Assembly: GCA_036785325.1 (NCBI GenBank) | Contig: JAXIVH010000016.1 | Coordinates: 9,558,702 to 9,622,701, forward strand | Length of the DNA stretch: 64,000 nucleotides | Origin: Urophycis tenuis | Taxonomy: Eukaryota; Chordata; Actinopteri; Gadiformes; Phycidae | Direction of reading: 5' to 3' | Shown here: piece by piece, positions 44,834 to 58,807 of the stretch | Layout of the letters: every line of letters starts with the position of its first letter | How positions within the stretch are numbered: the stretch's first letter is position 1 | Program-made: the position numbers and the translations under genes | The notes under the pieces: model-generated | What the model saw: only the letters and a program-made list of their open reading frames with translations | Told to the model about the DNA's origin: nothing | Database searches by the model: none

Positions 44834-46527
44834 ATTGAAAAGTTGAAGGTATGTTTTTAGCTGCTGGGTAGACTTCAGTCAACCTGACGCAGTTTTGTCT
44901 GTGAGCAACCAAATTGCTCGCGGATGGGCTCATTTTAAGCGGGGAAATCTAAGGTTCCCAACGGCGTATGGCAAGACTATATTGAGTCATGGGTCGTTGA
45001 AATACTAAGCTAATTAATTTCTGTTCTTTATTGAAAGATTGATCTTAATTTAAACGTTGAACGTATGTTTTTAGCTGCTGGGTAGACTTCATTCAACCTG
45101 ACGCAGTTTAGTCTGTGATCAACCAGACTGCTCGCGGATGGGCTCATTTTAAGCGGGGAAATCTAAGCTTTCCAACGGCGTATGGCAAGACTATATTGAC
45201 TCATGGGTCGTTGAAATACTAAGCTAATTAATTTGTGTTCTGTAAGGAAAGATTGATGTTAATTGAAACGTTGAAGGTATGTTTTTAGCTGCTGGGTAGA
45301 CTTCATTCAACCTGACGCAGTTTAGTCTGTGATCAACCAGACTGCTCGCGGATGGGCTCATTTTAAGCGGGGAAATCTAAGCTTTCCAACGGCGTATGGC
45401 AAGACTATATTGACTCATGGGTCGTTGAAATACTAAGCTAATTAATTTGTGTTCTGTAAGGAAAGATTGATGTTAATTGAAACGTTGAAGGTATGTTTTT
45501 AGCTGCTGGGTAGACTTCAGTCAACCTGACGCAGTTTAGTCTCTGAGCAACCAAATTGCTCGGGGATGGGCTCATTATAAGCGGGGAAATCTAAGCTTTC
45601 CAACGGCCTATGGCAAGACTATATTCACCAAAGGGTCGTTGAAATACTAAGCTAATTAATTTGTGTTCTGTAAGGAAAGATTGATGTTAATTGAAACGTT
45701 AAAGGTATGTTTTTAGCTGCTGGGTAGACTTCATTCAACCTGACGCAGTTTAGTCTGTGATCAACCAGACTGCTCGGGGATGGGCTCATTTTAAGCGGGG
45801 AAATCTACGCTTTCCAACGGCGTATGGCAAGACTATATTGACTCATGGGTCATTGAAATACTAAGCTAATTAATTTGTGTTCTGTAAGGAAAGATTGATG
45901 TTAATTGAAACGTTGAAGGTATGTTTTTAGCTGCTGGGTAGACTTCAGTCAACCTGACGCAGTTTAGTCTGTGATGAACCAGACTGCTCGCGGATGGGCT
46001 CATTTTAATCGGGGAAATCTAAGCTTTCCAACGGCGTATGGCAAGACTATATTGACTCATGGGTCGTTGAAATACTAAGCTAATTAATTTGTGTTCTGTA
46101 AGGAAAGATTGATGTTAATTGAAACGTTGAAGGTATGTTTTTAGCTGCTGGGTAGACTTCAGTCAACCTGACGCAGTTTAGTCTGTGATCAACCAGACTG
46201 CTCGCGGATGGGCTCATTTTAAGCGGGGAAATCTAAGCTTTCCAACGGCGTATGGCAAGACTATATTCACTAAAGGGTCGTTGAAATACTAAGCTAATTC
46301 ATTTGTGTTCTGTAAGGAAAGATTGATGTTAATTGAAACGTTGAAGGTATGTCTTTAGCTGCTGTGTAGACTTCAGTCAACCTGACGCAGATTTGTCTGT
46401 GAGCAACCAAATTGCTCGGAGATGGGCTCATTTTAAACGGGGAAATCTATGCTTTCCAACAACGTATGGCATGACTATATTTGCCCATGGGTCGTCGAAA
46501 TAATAAGCTGATTCATGTGTGTTCTGT
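44834..46527. repeat. 214-bp satellite array S3, about 8 copies
   Basis: gtatg anchors at 44849, 45063, 45277, 45491, 45705, 45919, 46133 and 46347 give a constant 214-bp step. Each copy reads aaggtatgtttttagctg, cttca.tcaacctgacgcag, a hairpin segment, gatgggctcatt.taagcgg, ctaagctttccaacgg and ggtcgttgaaatactaagc. Confidence 0.95.
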
Positions 46528-47228
46528 TGGCTGTGGAAAGAAAATAGCACACAAGTCATACCAAGTCACCTTTATTTTTCAGTGATAAACATTAATAAAT
46601 AAACAGTATGGACATTGTATAAACAGTTGTATAAAAAGTGTAAACGGTATGAACAGTGTTCTTATAAAAGATATCAATATCAATACTGATCACGTGTGTA
46701 TTTTATATTTCCAGGTTATTTGTTGATGAGCCAGAGCCTGTGACTCCCACCAACCGGCCCGTTCAGCCCACTGCGTTGTCGTCCTCCACCCGGCCGAAGC
46801 CTCCTGCGCCCACCCGCCTCCAGCCGAGGCCTCCTGCTGCGTCAGCCTGTGGCCCGCCCGCCCCCTGTGTCGGCAGCACCCATACCGCTGGTCCTCCCCG
46901 CACAGCCACAGGCCCCCTCCGTCCTGCTTCGTGGGCCATCCTGCAGCTGTCTCTGCAGTCATCGTGTGTCAAAACCATTCAAACTTGTATATGGTAACAT
47001 TTCAAAATGACACCAGCATAAATGAGGACCTTGCAATAGGTTGTGTGTTACATGACCCCCCTGGCATACAGCTGTATGTCTCTGTGAAGGTGGTTGTGAA
47101 GAACTGCATCCGGCTGAACAAGTACAAGTGCCGGTGAGGCAGCAACTCTCTCGAGGGGTTGCACGCCCACCTGGTTAACGCCATCCCTTCACAGCGATGT
47201 GGGATCATGCCGTTCCAAGTAAGTGATT

Positions 47229-47279
<51 letters not shown>

Positions 47280-47522
47280 GCGCATATATACACACACACA
47301 CACACACATATATACACACACATATATATATATATACTTAAACATAGCTGACCCTTTTTTTCCCCCTTCTCGGGGATTATGCTCCCAGTTTTGATCTCGG
47401 ACGTCTGGTCACTTATAGCATATAATAATATTCTATTACTGTTAAGCCAACTATGAATAATAAAACAGGCCAAAACATGTGTCCTTTATCATAGCTACAC
47501 GTATTACAAAAAAAACGTGTGA
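46528..47522 (+). repeat. Composite-array module 4
   Basis: Same lesions as module 3 (ttacat, TGA). Confidence 0.88.
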
Positions 47523-50500
47523 ATTGAAAAGTTGAAGGTATGTTTTTAGCTGCTGGGTAGACTTCATTCAACCTGACGCAGTTTAGTCTGTGAGCAACTA
47601 AATTGCTCGCGGATGGGCTCATTTTAAGCGGGGAAATCTAAAGTTCCCAACGGCGTATGGCAAGACTATATTGAGTCATGGGTCGTTGAAATACTAAGCT
47701 AATTAATTTCTGTTCTTTATTGAAAGATTGATCTTAATTGAAACGTTGAAGGTATGTTTTTAGCTGCTGGGTAGACTTCATTCAACCTGACGCAGTTTAG
47801 TCTGTGATCAACCAGACTGCTCGCGGATGGGCTCATTTTAAGCGGGGAAATCTAAGCTTTCCAACGGCGTATGGCAAAACTATATTGACTCATGGGTCGT
47901 TGAAATACTAAGCTAATTAATTTGTGTTCTGTAAGGAAAGATTGATGTTAATTGAAACGTTGAAGGTATGTTTTTAGCTGCTGTGTAGACTTCAGTCAAC
48001 CTGACGCAGTTTAGTCTTTGAGCAACCAAATTGCTCAGGGATGGGCTCATTATAAGCGGGGAAAACTAAGCTTTCCAACGGCGTATGGCAAGACTATATT
48101 CACCAAAGGGTCTTTGAAATACTAAGCTAATTAATTTGTGTTCTGTAAGGAAAGATTGATGTTAATTGAAACGTTAAAGGTATGTTTTTAGCTGCTGGGT
48201 AGACTTCATTCAACCTGACGCAGTTTAGTCTGTGATTAACCAGACTGCTCGCGGATGGGCTCATTTTAAGCGGGGAAATCTAAGCTTTCCAATGGCGTAT
48301 GGCAAGACTATATTGACTCATGGGTCGTTGAAATACTAAGCTAATTAATTTGTGATCTGTAAGGAAAGATTGATGTTAATTGAAACGTTGAAGGTATGTT
48401 TTTAGCTGCTGGGTAGACTTCAGTCAACCTGAAGCAAATTGTCTCTGAGCAACCAAATTGCTGGCGGATGGGCTCATTTTAAGCAGGGAAATCTAAGCTT
48501 TTCAACGGCGTATGGCAAGACTATATTCACCAAAGGGCCGTTGAAATACTAAGCTAATTAATTTGTGTTCTGTAAGGAAAGATTGATGTTAATTGAAACG
48601 TTGAAGGTATGTTTTTAGCTGCTGGGTAGACTTCACTCAACCTGACACAGTTTTGTCTGTGAGCAACCAAATTGCTCGGGAATGGGCTCATTATAAGCAG
48701 GGAAATCTAAGCTTTCCAACGGCGTATGGCAAGACTATATTCACCAAAGGGGCGTTGAAATACTAAGCTAATTAATTTGTGTTCTGTAAGGAAAGATTGA
48801 TGTTAATTGAAACGTTGAAGGTATGTTTTTAGCTGCTGGGTAGACTTCAGTCAACCTGACGCAGTTTAGTCTGTGAGCAACCAGACTGCTCGCGGATGGG
48901 CTCATTTTAAGCGGGGAAATCTAAGCTTTCCAACGGCGTATGGCAAGACTATATTCACTAAAGGGTCGTTGAAATACTAAGCTAATTCTTTTGTGTTCTG
49001 TAAGGAAAGATTGATGTTAATTGAAACGTTGAAGGTATGTCTTTAGCTGCTGTGTAGACTTCAGTCAACCTGACGCAGATTTGTCTGTGAGCAACCAAAT
49101 TGCTCGGAGATGGGCTCATTTTAAGCGGGGAAATCTAAGCTTTCCAACGGCGTATGGCAAGACTATATTCACCAAAGGGTCGTTGAAATACTAAGCTAAT
49201 TATTTTGTGTTCTGTAAGGAAAGATTGATGTTAATTGAAACGTTAAAGGTATGTTTTTAGCTGCTGTGTAGACTTCATTCAACCTGACGCAGTTTAGTCT
49301 GTGATCAACCAGACTGCTCGCGGATGGGCTCATTTTAAGCGGGGAAATCTAAGCTTTCCAACGGCGTATGGCAAGACTATATTGACTCATGGGTCGTTGA
49401 AATACTAAGCTAATTAATTTGTGATCTGTAAGGAAAGATTGATGTTAATTGAAACGTTGAAGGTATGTTTTTAGCTGCTGGGTAGACTTCAGTCAACCTG
49501 ACGCAGTTTAGTCTGTGATCAACCAGACTGCTCGCGGATGGGCTCATTTTAAGCGGGGAAATCTAAGCTTTCCAACGGCGTATGGAAAGACTATATTGAC
49601 TCATGGGTCGTTGAAATACTAAGCTAATTAATTTGTGTTCTGTAAGGAAAGATTGATGTTAATTGAAACATTGAAGGTATGTTTTTAGCTGCTGGGTAGA
49701 CTTCAGTCAACCTGACGCAGTTTTGTCTGTGAGCAAGGAGACTGCTCGCGAATGGGCTCATTTTAAGCGGGGAAATCTAAGCTTTCCAACGGCGTATGGC
49801 AAGACTATATTGACTCATTGGTCGTTGAAATACTAAGCTAATTAATTTGTGATCTGTAAGGAAAGATTGATGTTAATTGAAACGTTGAAGGTATGTTTTT
49901 AGCTGCTGGGTAGACTTCAGTCAACCTGACACAGTTTTGTCTCTGAGCAACCAAATTGCTTGGGGATGGGCTCATTATAAGCGGGGAAATCTAAGCTTTT
50001 CAACGGCGTATGGCAAGACTATATTCACCAAAGGGCCTTTGAAATACTAAGCTAATTAATTTGTGTTCTGTAAGGAAAGATTTATGTTAATTGAAACGTT
50101 AAAGGTATGTTTTTAGCTGCTGGGTAGACTTCATTCAACCTGACGCAGTTTAGTCTGTGATCAACCAGACTGCTCGCGGATGGGCTCATTTTAAGCGGGG
50201 AAATCTAAGCTTTCCAACGGCCTATGGCAAGACTATATTGACTCATGGGTCATTGAAATACTAAGCTAATTAATTTGTGTTCTGTAAGGAAAGATTGATG
50301 TTAATTGAAACGTTGAAGGTATGTTTTTAGCTGCTGGGTAGACTTCAGTCAACCTGACGCAGTTTAGTCTGTGATCAACCAGACTGCTCGCGGATGGGCT
50401 CATTTTAAGCGGGGAAATCTAAGCTTTTCAACGGCGTATGGCAAGACTATATTCACCAAAGGGCCGTTGAAATACTAAGCTAATTAATTTGTGTTCTGTA

Positions 50501-50713
50501 AGGAAAGATTGATGTTAATTGAAACGTTGAAGGTATGTTTTTAGCTGCTGGGTAGACTTCAGTCAACCTGACGCAGTTTAGTCTATGATCAACCAGACTG
50601 CTCGAGGATGGGCTCATTTTAAACGGGGAAATCTAAGCTTTCCAACGACGTATGGCATGACTATATTTGCCCATGGGTCGTCGAAATAATAAGCTGATTC
50701 ATGTGTGTTCTGT
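47523..50713. repeat. 214-bp satellite array S4, about 15 copies
   Basis: 3,191 bp, 14.9 periods. Two hairpin types of copy are interspersed. The last copy before module 5 is a hybrid: tgatcaaccagactgctcg on the left but the module-adjacent taaacgg ... ccaacgacg on the right. Confidence 0.93.
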
Positions 50714-51416
50714 TGGCTGTGGAAAGAAAATAGCACACAAGTCATACCAAGTCACCTTTATTTTTCAGTGATAAACATTAATAAATAAACAGTATGGACA
50801 TTGTATAAACAGTTGTATAAAAAGTGTAAACGGTATGAACAGTGTTCTTATAAAAGATATCAATATCAATACTGATCACGTGTGTATTTTATATTTCCAG
50901 GTTATTTGTTGATGAGCCAGAGCCTGTGACTCCCACCAACCGGCCCGTTCAGCCCACTGCGTTGTCGTCCTCCACCCGGCCGAAGCCTCCTGCGCCCACC
51001 CGCCTCCAGCCGAGGCCTCCTGCTGCATCAGCCTGTGGCCCGCCCGCCCCCTGTGTCGGCAGCACCCATACCGCTGGTCCTCCCCGCACAGCCACAGGCC
51101 CCCTCCGTCCTGCTTCGTGGGCCATCCTGCAGCTGTCTCTTCAGTCATCGTGTGTCAAAACCATTCAAACTTGTATATGGTAACATTTCAAAATGACACC
51201 AGCATAAATGAGGACCTTGCAATAGGTTGTGTGTTACAGGACCCCCTGGCATACAGCTGTATGTCTCTGTGAAGGTGGTTGTGAAGAACTGCATCCGGCT
51301 GAACAAGTACAAGTGCCGGCGAGGCAGCAACTCTCTCGAGGGGTTGCACGCCCACCTGGTTAACGCCATCCCTTCACAGCGATATGGGATCATGCCGTTC
51401 CAAGTAAGTGATTAAA

Positions 51417-51478
<62 letters not shown>

Positions 51479-51727
51479 GCGCGCGCGCATATATACACAC
51501 ACACACACACACTTATATATACACACACATATATATATATACTTAAACATAGCTGACCCTTTTTTTCCCCCTTCTCGGGGATTATGCTCCCAGTTTTGAT
51601 CTCGGACGTCTGGTCACTTATAGCATATAATAATATTCTATTACTGTTAAGCCAACTATGAATAATAAAACAGGCCAAAACATGTGTCCTTTATCATAGC
51701 TACACATGTTACAAAAAAAACGCGTGA
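50714..51727 (+). repeat. Composite-array module 5
   Basis: Exon B keeps ttacag and CGA but has lost one C in the gaccccc run near 51240, which shifts the frame. Exon A has ctcttcag in place of ctctgcag. Confidence 0.88.
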
Positions 51728-53635
51728 ATTGAAAAGTTGAAGGTATGTTTTTAGCTGCTGGGTAGACTTCAGTCAGCCTGACGCAGTTTTGTCTGTGAGC
51801 AACCAAATTGCTCGGGGATGGGCTCATTTTAAGCAGGGAAATCTAAGGTTCCCAATGGCGTATGGCAAGACTATATTGAGTCATGGGTCGTTGAAATACT
51901 AAGCTAATTAATTTCTGTTCTTTATTGAAAGATTGATCTTAATTGAAACGTTGAAGGTATGTTTTTAGCTGCTGGGTAGACTTCAGTCAACCTGACGCAG
52001 TTTTGTCTCTGAGCAAGCAGACTGCTCGCCGATGGGCTCATTTTAAGCGGGGAAATCTAAGCTTTCCAACGGCATATGGCAAGACTATATTGACTCATTG
52101 GTTGTTGAAATACTAAGCTAATTAATTTGTGATCTGTAAGGAAAGATTGATGTTAATTGAAACGTTGAAGGTATGTTTTTAGCTGCTGGGTAGACTTCAG
52201 TCAACCTGACGCAGTTTAGTCTGTGATCAACCAGACTGCTCGCGGATGGGCTCATTATAAGCGGGGAAATCTAAGCTTTTCAACGGCGTATGGCAAGACT
52301 ATATTCACCAATGGCCCGTTGAAATACTAAGCTGATTAATTTGTGTTCTGTAAGGAAAGATTGATGTCAATTGAAACGTTAAAGGTATGTTTTTAGCTGC
52401 TGGGTAGACTTCATTCAACCTGACGCAGTTTAGTCTGTGATCAACCAGACTGCTCGCGGATGGGCTCATTTTAAGCGGGGAAATCTAAGCTTTCCAACGG
52501 CGTATGGCAAGACTATATTGACTCATGGGTCGTTGAAATACTAAGCTAATTAATTTGTGTTCTGTAAGGAAAGATTGATGTTAATTGAAACGTTGAAGGT
52601 ATGTTTTTAGCTGCTGGGTAGACTTCAGTCAACCTGACGCAGTTTAGTCTGTGAGCAACCAAATTGCTCAGGGATGGGCTCATTATAAGCGGGGAAATCT
52701 AAGCTTTCCAACGGCGTATGGCAAGACTATATTCACCAAAGGGTCGTTGAAATACTAAGCTAATTAATTTGTGTTCTGTAAGGAAAGATTGATGTTAATT
52801 GAAACGTTAAAGGTATGTTTTTAGCTGCTGGGTAGACTTCATTCAACCTGACGCAGTTTAGTCTGTGATCAACCAGACTGCTCGCGGATGGGCTCATTTT
52901 AAGCGGGGAAATCTAAGCTTTCCAACGGCGTATGGCAAGACTATATTGACTCATGGGTCATTGAAATACTAAGCTAATTAATTTGTGTTCTGTAAGGAAA
53001 GATTGATGTTAATTGAAACGTTGAAGGTATGTTTTTAGCTGCTGTGTAGACTTCAGTCAACCTGACGCAGTTTAGTCTGTGATCAACCAGACTGCTCGCG
53101 GATGGGCTCATTTTAAGCGGGGAAATCTAAGCTTTCCAACGGCGTATGGCAAGAGTATATTGACTCATGGGTCGTTGAAATACTAAGCTAATTAATTTGT
53201 GTTCTGTAAGGAAAGATTGATGTTAATTGAAACGTTGAAGGTATGTTTTTAGCTGCTGGGTAGACTTCAGTCAACCTGACGCAGTTTAGTCTGTGATCAA
53301 CCAGACTGCTCGAGGATGGGCTCATTTTAAGCGGGGAAATCTAAGCTTTCCAACGGCGTATGGCAAGACTATATTCACTAAAGGGTCGTTGAAATACTAA
53401 GCTAATTAATTTGTGTTCTGTAAGGAAAGATTGATGTTAATTGAAACTTTTAAGGTATGTCTTTAGCTGCTGTGTAGACTTCAGTCAACCTCACGCAGAT
53501 TTGTCTGTGAGCAACCAAATTGCTCGGAGATGGGCTCATTTTAAACAGGGAAATCTAAGCTTTCCAACGACGTATGGCATGACTATATTTGCCCATGGGT
53601 CGTCGAAATAATAAGCTGATTCATGTGTGTTCTGT
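51728..53635. repeat. 214-bp satellite array S5, about 9 copies
   Basis: 1,908 bp, 8.9 periods. Starts with the module-exit copy (ctaaggttcccaa.ggcg). Confidence 0.93.
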
Positions 53636-54336
53636 TGGCTGTGGAAAGAAAATAGCACACAAGTCATACCAAGTCACCTTTATTTTTCAGTGATAAACAT
53701 TAATAAATAAACAGTATGGACATTGTATAAACAGTTGTATAAAAAGTGTAAACGGTATGAACAGTGTTCTTATAAAAGATATCAATATCAATACTGATCA
53801 CGTGTGTATTTTATATTTCCAGGTTATTTGTTGATGAGCCAGAGCCTGTGACTCCCACCAACCGGCCCGTTCAGCCCACTGCGTTGTCGTCCTCCACCCG
53901 GCCGAAGCCTCCTGCGCCCACCCGCCTCCAGCCGAGGCCTCCTGCTGCATCAGCCTGTGGCCCGCCCGCCCCCTGTGTCGGCAGCACCCATACCGCTGGT
54001 CCTCCCCGCACAGCCACAGGCCCCCTCCGTCCTGCTTCGTGGGCCATCCTGCAGCTGTCTCTGCAGTCATCGTGTGTCAAAACCATTCAAACTTGTATAT
54101 GGTAACATTTCAAAATGACACCAGCATAAATGAGGACCTTGCAATAGGTTGTGTGTTACATGACCCCCCTGGCATACAGCTGTATGTCTCTGTGAAGGTG
54201 GTTGTGAAGAACTGCATCCGGCTGAACAAGTACAAGTGCCGGTGAGGCAGCAACTCTCTCGAGGGGTTGCACGCCCACCTGGTTAACGCCATCCCTTCAC
54301 AGCGATGTGGGATCATGCCGTTCCAAGTAAGTGATT

Positions 54337-54380
<44 letters not shown>

Positions 54381-54614
54381 TATATACACACACACACACG
54401 CATATATACACACACATATATATATATACTTAAACATAGCTGACCCTTTTTTTCCCCCTTCTCGGGGATTATGCTCCCAGTTTTGATCTCGGACGTCTGG
54501 TCACTTATAGCATATAATAATATTCTATTACTGTTAAGCCAACTATGAATAATAAAACAGGCCAAAACATGTGTCCTTTATCATAGCTACACGTATTACA
54601 AAAAAAACGCGTGA
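53636..54614 (+). repeat. Composite-array module 6
   Basis: Exon B has ttacat and TGA, as in modules 3 and 4. It has the shortest (CA)n tract apart from module 8. Confidence 0.88.
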
Positions 54615-57600
54615 ATTGAAAAGTTGAAGGTATGTTTTTAGCTGCTGGGTAGACTTCAGTCAACCTGACGCAGTTTTGTCTGTGAGCAACCAAATTGCTC
54701 GGGGATGGGCTCATTTTAAGCGGGGAAATCTAAGGTTCCCAACGGCGTATGGCAAGATTATATTGAGTGATGGGTCGTTGAAATACTAAGCTAATTAATT
54801 TCTGTTCTTTATTGAAAGATTGATCTTAATTGAAACGTTGAAGGTATGTTTTTAGCTGCTGGGTAGACTTCAGTCAACCTGACGCAGTTTTGTCTGTGAG
54901 CAACCAGACTGCTCGCGGATGGGCTCATTTTAAGCGGGGAAATCTAAGCTTTCCAACGGCGTATGGCAAGACTATATTGACTCATGGGTCGTTTAAATAC
55001 TAAGCTAATTAATTTGTGTTCTGTAAGGAAAGATTGATGTTAATTGAAACGTTGAAGGTATGTCTTTAGCTGCTTGGTAGACTTCAGTCAACCTGACGCA
55101 GTTTAGTCTGTGAGCAACCAAATTGCTCGGGGATGGGCTCATTATAAGCGGGGAAATCTAAGCTTTCCAACGGCGTATGGCAAGACTATATTCACCAAAG
55201 GGTCGTTGAAATACTAAGCTAATTAATTTGTGTTCTGTAAGGAAAGATTGATGTTAATTGAAACGTTGAAGGTATGTTTTTAGCTGCTGGGTAGACTTCA
55301 GTCAACCTGACGCAGTTTAGTCTGTGATCAACCAGACTGCTCGCAGATGGGCTCATTTTAAGTGGGGAAATCTAAGCTTTCCAACGGCGTATGGCAAGAC
55401 TATATCGACTCATGGGTCGTTGAAATACTAAGCTAATTAATTTGTGTTCTGTAAGGAAAGATTGATGTTAATTGAAACGTTGAAGGTATGTTTTTAGCTG
55501 CTGGGTAGACTTCAGTCAACCTGACGCAGTTTAGTCTGTGATCAACCAGACTGCTCGCGGATGGGCTCATTTTAAGCGGGGAAATCTAAGCTTTCCAACG
55601 GCGTATGGCAAGACTATATTGACTCATGGGTCGTTTAAATACTAAGCTAATTAATTTGTGTTCTGTAAGGAAAGATTGATGTTAATTGAAACGTTGAAGG
55701 TATGTCTTTAGCTGCTGTGTAGACTTCAGTCAACCTGACGCAGATTTGTCTGTGAGCAACCAAATTGCTCAGGGATGGGCTCATTATAAGCGGGGAAATC
55801 TAAGCTTTCCAACGGCGTATGGCAAGACTATATTCACCAAAGGGCCGTTGAAATACTAAGCTAATTAATTTGTGTTCTGTAAGGAAAGATTGATGTTAAT
55901 TGAAACGTTAAAGGTATGTTTTTAGCTGCTGGGTAGACTTCATTCAACCTGACGCAGTTTAGTCTGTGATCAACCAGACTGCTCGCGGATGGGCTCATTT
56001 TAAGCGGGGAAATCTAAGCTTTCCAACGGCGTATGGCAAGACTATATTGACTCATGGGTCGTTGAAATACTAAGCTAATTAATTTGTGTTCTGTAAGGAA
56101 AGATTGATGTTAATTGAAACGTTGAAGGTATGTTTTTAGCTGCTGGGTAGACTTCAGTCAACCTGACGCAGTTTAGTCTGTGATCAACCAGACTGCTCGC
56201 GGATGGGCTCATTTTAAGCGGGGAAATCTAAGCTTTCCAACGGCGTATGGCAAGACTATATTCACTAAAGGGTCGTTGAAATACTAAGCTAATTAATTTG
56301 TGTTCTGTAAGGAAAGATTGATGTTAATTGAAACGTTGAAGGTATGTTTTTAGCTGCTTGGTAGACTTCAGTCAACCTGACGCAGTTTAGTCTGTGAGCA
56401 ACCAAATTGCTCGGGGATGGGCTCATTATAAGCGGGGAAATCTAAGCTTTCCAACGGCGTATGGCAAGACTATATTCACCAAAGGGTCGTTGAAATACTA
56501 AGCTAATTAATTTGTGTTCTGTAAGGAAAGATTGATGTTAATTGAAACGTTGAAGGTATGTTTTTAGCTGCTGGGTAGACTTCAGTCAACCTGAGGCAGT
56601 TTAGTCTGTGATCAACCAGACTGCTCGCAGATGGGCTCATTTTAAGTGGGGAAATCTAAGCTTTCCAACGGCGTATGGCAAGACTATATCGACTCATGGG
56701 TCGTTGAAATACTAAGCTAATTAATTTGTGTTCTGTAAGGAAAGATTGATGTTAATTGAAACGTTGAAGGTATGTTTTTAGCTGCTGGGTAGACTTCAGT
56801 CAACCTGACGCAGTTTAGTCTGTGATCAACCAGACTGCTCGCGGATGGGCTCATTTTAAGCGGGGAAATCTAAGCTTTCCAACGGCGTATGGCAAGACTA
56901 TATTGACTCATGGGTCGTTTAAATACTAAGCTAATTAATTTGTGTTCTGTAAGGAAAGATTGATGTTAATTGAAACGTTGAAGGTATGTCTTTAGCTGCT
57001 GTGTAGACTTCAGTCAACCTGACGCAGATTTGTCTGTGAGCAACCAAATTGCTCAGGGATGGGCTCATTATAAGCGGGGAAATCTAAGCTTTCCAACGGC
57101 GTATGGCAAGACTATATTCACCAAAGGGCCGTTGAAATACTAAGCTAATTAATTTGTGTTCTGTAAGGAAAGATTGATGTTAATTGAAACGTTAAAGGTA
57201 TGTTTTTAGCTGCTGGGTAGACTTCATTCAACCTGACGCAGTTTAGTCTGTGATCAACCAGACTGCTCGCGGATGGGCTCATTTTAAGCGGGGAAATCTA
57301 AGCTTTCCAACGGCGTATGGCAAGACTATATTGACTCATGGGTCGTTGAAATACTAAGCTAATTAATTTGTGTTCTGTAAGGAAAGATTGATGTTAATTG
57401 AAACGTTGAAGGTATGTTTTTAGCTGCTGGGTAGACTTCAGTCAACCTGACGCAGTTTAGTCTGTGATCAACCAGACTGCTCGCGGATGGGCTCATTTTA
57501 AGCGGGGAAATCTAAGCTTTCCAACGGCGTATGGCAAGACTATATTCACTAAAGGGTCGTTGAAATACTAAGCTAATTAATTTGTGTTCTGTAAGGAAAG

Positions 57601-57806
57601 ATTGATGTTAATTGAAACGTTGAAGGTATGTCTTTAGCTGCTGTGTAGACTTCAGTCAACCTGACGCAGATTTGTCTGTGAGCAACCAAATTGCTCGGAG
57701 ATTGGCTCATTTTAAACGGGGAAATCTAAGCTTTCCAACGACGTATGGCATGACTATATTTGCCCATGGGTCGTCGAAATAATAAGCTGATTCATGTGTG
57801 TTCTGT
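54615..57806. repeat. 214-bp satellite array S6, about 15 copies with a 6-mer duplication
   Basis: 3,192 bp, 14.9 periods. Rare variants recur 1,284 bp apart: tagctgcttggtag at about 55070 and 56350, tatatcgactcatgg at about 55402 and 56686, tcgtttaaatac at 55631 and 56915. Confidence 0.93.
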
Positions 57807-58507
57807 TGGCTGTGGAAAGAAAATAGCACACAAGTCATACCAAGTCACCTTTATTTTTCAGTGATAAACATTAATAAATAAACAGTATGGACATTGTATA
57901 AACAGTTGTATAAAAAGTGTAAACGGTATGAACAGTGTTCTTATAAAAGATATCAATATCAATACTGATCACGTGTGTATTTTATATTTCCAGGTTATTT
58001 GTTGATGAGCCAGAGCCTGTGACTCCCACCAACCGGCCCGTTCAGCCCACTGCGTTGTCGTCCTCCACCCGGCCGAAGCCTCCTGCGCCCACCCGCCTCC
58101 AGCCGAGGCCTCCTGCTGCATCAGCCTGTGGCCCGCCCGCCCCCTGTGTCGGCAGCACCCATACCGCTGGTCCTCCCCGCACAGCCACAGGCCCCCTCCG
58201 TCCTGCTTCGTGGGCCATCCTGCAGCTGTCTCTGCAGTCATCGTGTGTCAAAACCATTCAAACTTGTATATGGTAACATTTCAAAATGACACCAGCATAA
58301 ATGAGGACCTTGCAATAGGTTGTGTGTTACAGGACCCCCCTGGCATACAGCTGTATGTCTCTGTGAAGGTGGTTGTGAAGAACTGCATCCGGCTGAACAA
58401 GTACAAGTGCCGGCGAGGCAGCAACTCTCTCGAGGGGTTGCACGCCCACCTGGTTAACGCCATCCCTTCACAGCGATATGGGATCATGCCGTTCCAAGTA
58501 AGTGATT

Positions 58508-58558
<51 letters not shown>

Positions 58559-58807
58559 GCGCGCGCGCATATATACATACACACACACACACTTATATAT
58601 ACACACACATATATATATATACTTAAACATAGCTGACCCTTTTTTTCCCCCTTCTCGGGGATTATGCTCCCAGTTTTGATCTCGGACGTCTGGTCACTTA
58701 TAGCATATAATAATATTCTATTACTGTTAAGCCAACTATGAATAATAAAACAGGCCAAAACATGTGTCCTTTATCATAGCTACACGTGTTACAAAAAAAA
58801 CGCGTGA
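57807..58807 (+). repeat. Composite-array module 7
   Basis: Like module 1, exon B keeps the acceptor (ttacag), CGA and an open frame to the gtaagt donor (about 58333-58497). Confidence 0.88.

Noticed and set aside
44834..46527. CRISPR-like array
   Set aside because: The 214-bp units are head-to-tail with no unique spacers, and the sequence is eukaryotic.
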